Made by a program: the position numbers and the translations under genes. A model generated the notes under the pieces. It was not told the DNA's origin and ran no database searches. It worked only from the letters and a program-made list of their open reading frames with translations. A DNA stretch of 20,056 bases from Myxococcales bacterium (GTDB lineage: Bacteria; Myxococcota_A; Bradymonadia; REDH01): contig JACKDJ010000047.1 of the NCBI GenBank assembly GCA_020633625.1, positions 1 to 20,056 on the forward strand. Reading direction: 5' to 3'. This document shows positions 14,235-20,056 of this stretch, piece after piece. The number at the start of each line of letters is the position of its first letter. Position 1 is the stretch's first letter.

Positions 14235-14552
14235 CTACCCCTTCGACCCGCCGTGGCAGTCCGGAGACGCCTGAACGGGGCCTCCGTTCGCGGCCCACTG
14301 CGCGGGGGTCACCGCCTCGATCGCGAGCGCGTGCACGGGTCCGGCGAGCTGCTCGGCGAGCAGCGTGTTGATGGTCCGGTGGCGCGCGATCCGCGTCTGC
14401 CCTTCGAAGGCGGGCGAGACGATGATGACCCTGAGGTGGGTCTCGCGGCCGGGCCTGCCCGCGTGCATATCGCTCTCGTTGCGCACCTCGAGGTGCGCGC
14501 AGTCCAGGCCGCGCTCGAGCGCGGCCCGGACTGCGTCGACCACGACGCCCAT
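14235..14552 (-). CDS. BolA-family protein
   Basis: The 105-residue product has the BolA fold pattern: an N-terminal helix (VVDAVRAALERGL), a strand with conserved His (ETHLRVIIVSPAFEGQ), the RHRTINTLLAEQL helix and the final HALAIEAVTPAQW. BolA proteins act with monothiol glutaredoxins in Fe-S handling, and some bind DNA. The Cys/His ligand region is present but I cannot assign it to the BolA or IbaG type. The gene starts 1 nt after the mdh stop and is transcribed with it. Confidence 0.9.
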   Translation of the reverse strand: MGVVVDAVRAALERGLDCAHLEVRNESDMHAGRPGRETHLRVIIVSPAFEGQTRIARHRTINTLLAEQLAGPVHALAIEAVTPAQWAANGGPVQASPDCHGGSKG

Positions 14553-14553
14553 G

Positions 14554-15543
<990 letters not shown>

Positions 15544-15562
15544 CGACTCTGCTCTTGGTAGG

Positions 15563-15577
15563 GCCTGCAGCGCAGGC
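15563..15577. promoter_or_regulatory. Inverted repeat in the mdh/lipoprotein divergent gap
   Basis: GCCTGC-AGC-GCAGGC is a perfect 6-bp dyad with a 3-nt centre, within the 69-bp gap between divergent starts at 15543 and 15613. It is placed to affect both units as an operator, or it may form a hairpin in the mdh leader. No clear promoter boxes accompany it. Confidence 0.35.
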
Positions 15578-15612
15578 GATTTGAAGTCCAGGCGCCTCGA
15601 ACCACAGACCCG

Positions 15613-17199
15613 ATGCTTCGTCAACTGGTGCCCCCTCGACGCGCCGCCGTCGCCCTCGCCGTCGCGGCCTCCCTCTCTGGCGCGGCCGCGTGCTCGCGAG
15701 GCGAAGCCCCCACAGACGCCGCGCTGCAGCCAACGGCGGCGCCGCCCGGCGAAGGCTCCGCGGCCGGCGAACGACCCGCGACTGGGACGGCGACCGCCAG
15801 CGCCGCGGCCCCCTCCGATCGAAGCGGAGCGGGAGCGCCTGCGCCCGGCTCTGACACCGCCGGCGCGCTGGCGGGCGCCCTCGCCCACCCGCCCGAAGGT
15901 AATGCAGGTAATGATGACGGCGAGGTCGGCGAGAAGCCGCCCGGCGCCGACGCGCCGCCGCTGCCGCCCTTCGACATGCGCGCCGCCGTGTTCAGCGGAT
16001 CGCTCGCGGGCGTCGAGCGGCGTGGGCAGGTGGGGAGCATCGTCTCGGTCACCCCGACGGCTGGCGACGAGCTGCTCGCCGTCGCCGTGGAGCTTCGACC
16101 CCGGTCCGGCGTCTGGGCTCGCACCTGGCGCCTTCCGCGCGCGACGCTGCCGCCAGACGCCGCGCCGGTGCCGTTCGTCGAGGAGGCCCGCCTCGCGACC
16201 GTCTTTGACCCGGCCTCTCCGCCGCGATTCGTCGCGGTCGGCGACGGTGGGGTGATCGTCAAGGCGACGGACAACATGGTCGAGGACGGCGCGATCGGGT
16301 CGTTCGTGCTGCGCCGGGTCGCTGCCGACGGACACCTCGACGAGGCCGGCTCTCCGCTCGTGACGGACCCTTGGGCGATGCGCCGCGCGTGGACCGCCAC
16401 GCGCCTCGGCGACGAGGTCCTGCTGTGCTTCCTCGGCGCTCCCCGCGCGGCCGACGGCTCGGCGGCCGGCCCAGACTCGCTGCAGTGCGGGGCGGTCTCT
16501 CCGCAGACGCTGCAGTGGACGCTCGCGCCGCGCACCATCGCCGCGAGCCAGGACGCGGCGTCGGGTCTAGCTGCGCCGTGGTTGGACGGTGGCCACGATC
16601 AACACACGCTGCTGCTCGCCTATGACGCAGCGCCGACCGTCCAGCGAGTGTTCGGCTGGGTGGTGACGCGCGGCGCCGACGGGCTGGTCGCCAGCCGCGC
16701 CGTCGACCTCACGGGGCAGCCGCTCGGCGAAGGCGCGGAGTTCACGTTCCGCAGCGCCCCGCACACGTTCTCTGCCGACGCGGGGATCGCGGTCGTCTTG
16801 CCCGGGTCCGACGTCGCGCCGGCGCGCGCCGCCTTCGTCACCCTCGACGGTGCCATGCGCGAAGGGCTGCGCGGCGTCCCCGAGCCCTCGTCGGGCGGCG
16901 AGAGCGCGATCTTCACGGACATCGCCGGGGCAGGCGCCAGCGGCACTTCGGCGCCGCTGCTGATCTACGCGGCGTCGGGGCGACGCGGCGAGCGCTCCGT
17001 CGTCACGTTCGAGGGCGCGCCCGCCGCCGTCGACATCCGCAGCGCGTTCGGCGGCGGCGCGGGCCTCGGCGTTCGGATCGGGGGCGCGTCTGGCGCGCTC
17101 ACCGCGGTCGCGTACGAGGACGAGGGGACGGGCGCGACACGAGTCGCCATCGTCCCCGGCCCCGCGTGGGTAGGAGCTGCCGAGGCAGCGCAGCCCTGA
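15613..17199 (+). CDS. Large secreted lipoprotein of unknown function
   Basis: The 528-residue product starts MLRQLVPPRRAAVALAVAAS and has a lipobox-like end at AAAC (Cys27). About 90 residues of Ala/Pro/Gly-rich, low-complexity linker follow, with an acidic patch around residues 99-107. The remainder, from about 120, is a long beta-rich domain with repeated strand-turn patterns (WARTWRLPRATL, FVLRRVAADGHLDEAG, FGWVVTRGADGLVASRAVDL, AAFVTLDGAMREG) suggestive of a beta-propeller, though I see no named repeat family. It is divergent from mdh and converges on pckA. ATG 15613 has no strong ribosome-binding site but is placed correctly for the signal peptide. Confidence 0.7.
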   Translation: MLRQLVPPRRAAVALAVAASLSGAAACSRGEAPTDAALQPTAAPPGEGSAAGERPATGTATASAAAPSDRSGAGAPAPGSDTAGALAGALAHPPEGNAGNDDGEVGEKPPGADAPPLPPFDMRAAVFSGSLAGVERRGQVGSIVSVTPTAGDELLAVAVELRPRSGVWARTWRLPRATLPPDAAPVPFVEEARLATVFDPASPPRFVAVGDGGVIVKATDNMVEDGAIGSFVLRRVAADGHLDEAGSPLVTDPWAMRRAWTATRLGDEVLLCFLGAPRAADGSAAGPDSLQCGAVSPQTLQWTLAPRTIAASQDAASGLAAPWLDGGHDQHTLLLAYDAAPTVQRVFGWVVTRGADGLVASRAVDLTGQPLGEGAEFTFRSAPHTFSADAGIAVVLPGSDVAPARAAFVTLDGAMREGLRGVPEPSSGGESAIFTDIAGAGASGTSAPLLIYAASGRRGERSVVTFEGAPAAVDIRSAFGGGAGLGVRIGGASGALTAVAYEDEGTGATRVAIVPGPAWVGAAEAAQP

Positions 17200-17202
17200 G
17201 AG

Positions 17203-17219
17203 GCCGCGCCGCCCGCGGC
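17203..17219. terminator. Hairpin between convergent genes, possible bidirectional terminator
   Basis: GCCGCG-CCGCC-CGCGGC forms a perfect 6-bp GC stem with a 5-nt loop in the 25-bp gap between the lipoprotein stop (17199) and the pckA stop (17225). No T-run follows on either strand, so termination is probable from position but not from a classic signal. Confidence 0.45.
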
Positions 17220-17224
17220 TGCGT

Positions 17225-18808
<1,584 letters not shown>

Positions 18809-18900
18809 GCGGCTCCCCTTGGTCTGGGTCGGCGCCGAAGGCGCGGCTGACGCGTAACTGCCGTCTCGGTAGCCGACGGACGGTCGCGTGTCCACTACGC

Positions 18901-18914
18901 TGAACCGTGGTTCA
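18901..18914. promoter_or_regulatory. 14-bp palindrome upstream of pckA, candidate operator
   Basis: TGAACC-GT-GGTTCA is a perfect 6-bp dyad with a 2-nt centre, about 93 nt before the pckA start, in the 240-bp gap between pckA and the carboxypeptidase gene. Size and symmetry suit a dimeric regulator. I cannot assign a regulator family. The rest of the gap holds short direct repeats (GCCGACGAGCG twice, CGCTGCGGCCG twice) and no gene. Confidence 0.4.
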
Positions 18915-19048
18915 TTTCGCACGATTGGGCTCGGGCGGGTGGGCGCACGAGCCGACGAGCGACGCGGGCAGGCCGACGAGCGCGGCACGAGCTGCGGGTC
19001 ATCGCGCTGCGGCCGGGGGGCACCGTCGCTGCGGCCGCCGCGGGTCGC

Positions 19049-20056
19049 TCAGCGGGCGAGGCCCCGGGGGACGTCGAGGCGCTGCGTGGGGGCGATCGTG
19101 AGGTCTTCGGCCTCGACGGAGCTCTCGAGCGCTCCGGTGGCGAGGTACTGAAGGTTCCGGTCCCACCAGATGGCGTGGTCTTCGACGTTGGTGGCGTCGG
19201 CGGTGGTGTCGGCCTCGTAGACGAACGCGGCGGCGCCGTAGGTCTCGTAGAAGTAGTCGTTCGACAGGCCGTGGCGCTCGATGGCGACGGCGTCGACGGG
19301 CTCCATCACGCAGCGCCCGCCTTCCCATTCGTCGTTGTGGAGGCAGCCGCAGTTCCAGTCCGAGTCGCAGCGCGGCGAGAAGTGGCAGTCCGACGGGGCG
19401 TCGCAGCGATCCGAGGCGTCGTAGATGTCGCGGATGGAGTCGTAGAGCGAGATCGGCGGCTTGCGGATCGACGTGGGCAGCGTGTCGTGGAACCGCATGT
19501 GCTCGGCGAAGTCGGCGAACGGGAGCGGCTGAGCGCTGTCGGCGCGGGGGTAGAGGAGCCGCGGGATGCCGATGTGGTAGTCGACGACGAGCCGGAGGTT
19601 CGCGTCCTGCAGCTCTTCTGCGAGGAAGTCGACGAGGCCGCTGATCTCGGGCTGTGTCTGCGCCTCCCAGTCACGGTTCAGGTTGACGCCGTTGGCGTTG
19701 ACGTAGGTGCGCGCGGCCTCGCCGTCGGGGTTCACGAGCGGGACGGCGTAGATGACGCCGCCGCGGGCGAGGAACTCGCGGACGCCGGGCAGGTCGCGGG
19801 CGACGCCCGCGCGGGTTGCGTCGGCGTCGACGACGCCGGCTGCCAGCGTCGCGGGGAGCCGGTCGACCATCTGGAGGTGCTCGCCGCCCTGGGCGACGCC
19901 CATGAACAGCACGGCGTCGCGCTGCCCGGACGCGGGGGCGGGGCCGGCGATCTTGATCGCGACGAGCGGGCGCCCGAGGACCGAGTGGCCGTAGAGCGTC
20001 GCGGTCGTGACGACGGCTTCTTCGGGGACCGCGACGACGTCGTCGAGGCGGGCCGG
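19049..20056 (-). CDS. M14 (zinc carboxypeptidase-like) protein, partial, altered zinc motif
   Basis: The frame runs off the right edge; 335 C-terminal residues are visible. The order of M14 signatures is clear: LYGHSVLGRPLVAIKI (the GxSxxGR-like start), LFMGVAQGGEHLQ where the HxxE zinc motif should be, PLVNPDGE, ANGVNLNRDW, DYHIGIPRLLYP with the third ligand His, and a late FVYEADTTAD with the catalytic Glu. The first ligand His is replaced by Gln (visible residue 56; codon CAG at 19891-19889). A Cys-rich insertion with seven Cys (about 19307-19410) sits between the last ligand and the catalytic Glu. It may be a pseudopeptidase or use a changed metal site. The N-terminus and any signal peptide lie outside the window. 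Confidence 0.75.
   Translation of the reverse strand, partial: PARLDDVVAVPEEAVVTTATLYGHSVLGRPLVAIKIAGPAPASGQRDAVLFMGVAQGGEHLQMVDRLPATLAAGVVDADATRAGVARDLPGVREFLARGGVIYAVPLVNPDGEAARTYVNANGVNLNRDWEAQTQPEISGLVDFLAEELQDANLRLVVDYHIGIPRLLYPRADSAQPLPFADFAEHMRFHDTLPTSIRKPPISLYDSIRDIYDASDRCDAPSDCHFSPRCDSDWNCGCLHNDEWEGGRCVMEPVDAVAIERHGLSNDYFYETYGAAAFVYEADTTADATNVEDHAIWWDRNLQYLATGALESSVEAEDLTIAPTQRLDVPRGLAR

Overview
The window is GC-rich and densely packed. It carries many secreted lipoproteins with Ala/Pro- or Thr/Gly/Asp-rich linkers, a sigma/FecR-TPR cassette and Cys-rich extracytoplasmic domains. With the gene content, this suggests a Gram-negative aerobe of the Myxococcota (Polyangia/Sandaracinus-like). 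That placement is inference from protein style; there is no rRNA here.

Layout. (1) 1-2512 is a worn accessory region: a reverse-strand IS3-family integrase scrap abuts an IS66-type transposase scrap, followed by an ADP-ribosylglycohydrolase, a hypothetical gene broken by one extra G in a G7 run, and a small hypothetical gene. (2) 2594-3777, reverse: a stand-alone response-regulator receiver protein translationally coupled to the outer-membrane assembly lipoprotein BamD, with a visible sigma70-type promoter. (3) 3869-9715, reverse: a heme A synthesis operon in the order Cys-rich membrane protein, ctaA, ctaB, ABC ATPase, ABC-2 permease, SCO1-like protein without copper ligands, and perhaps a terminal lipoprotein. 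Nearly all of its genes join by 4-nt NTGA overlaps. (4) 9924-14218, forward: a small membrane protein, a helical lipoprotein, and an operon of a leader ORF, a secreted protein probably ending in a beta-barrel, an ECF sigma factor and a membrane anti-sigma factor with FecR and TPR regions. (5) 14235-15543, reverse: mdh followed by a BolA-family gene. (6) 15613-17199, forward: a large lipoprotein of unknown function. (7) 17225-18808, reverse: ATP-dependent pckA. (8) 19049 to the right edge, reverse: an M14 carboxypeptidase-like protein whose first zinc-ligand His is replaced by Gln.

How the genes work together. ctaA and ctaB convert heme B to heme O and then heme A for an aa3-type oxidase. The ABC transporter and SCO-like protein in the same operon suggest a linked assembly or export step. 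mdh and pckA are central-carbon enzymes (malate to oxaloacetate to PEP) in separate units. The most interesting part is the sigma cassette. The same bipartite element (GCGAAGACT, exactly 11 nt, GGCAACCGAG), followed by a 16-nt palindrome whose arms differ by compensatory changes, sits ahead of both the lipoprotein gene (10260) and the sigma operon (11072). This looks like a self-controlled ECF regulon with a second conserved cis-element. The sigma operon also appears to begin with a 32-codon leader ORF whose stop overlaps a CTG start.
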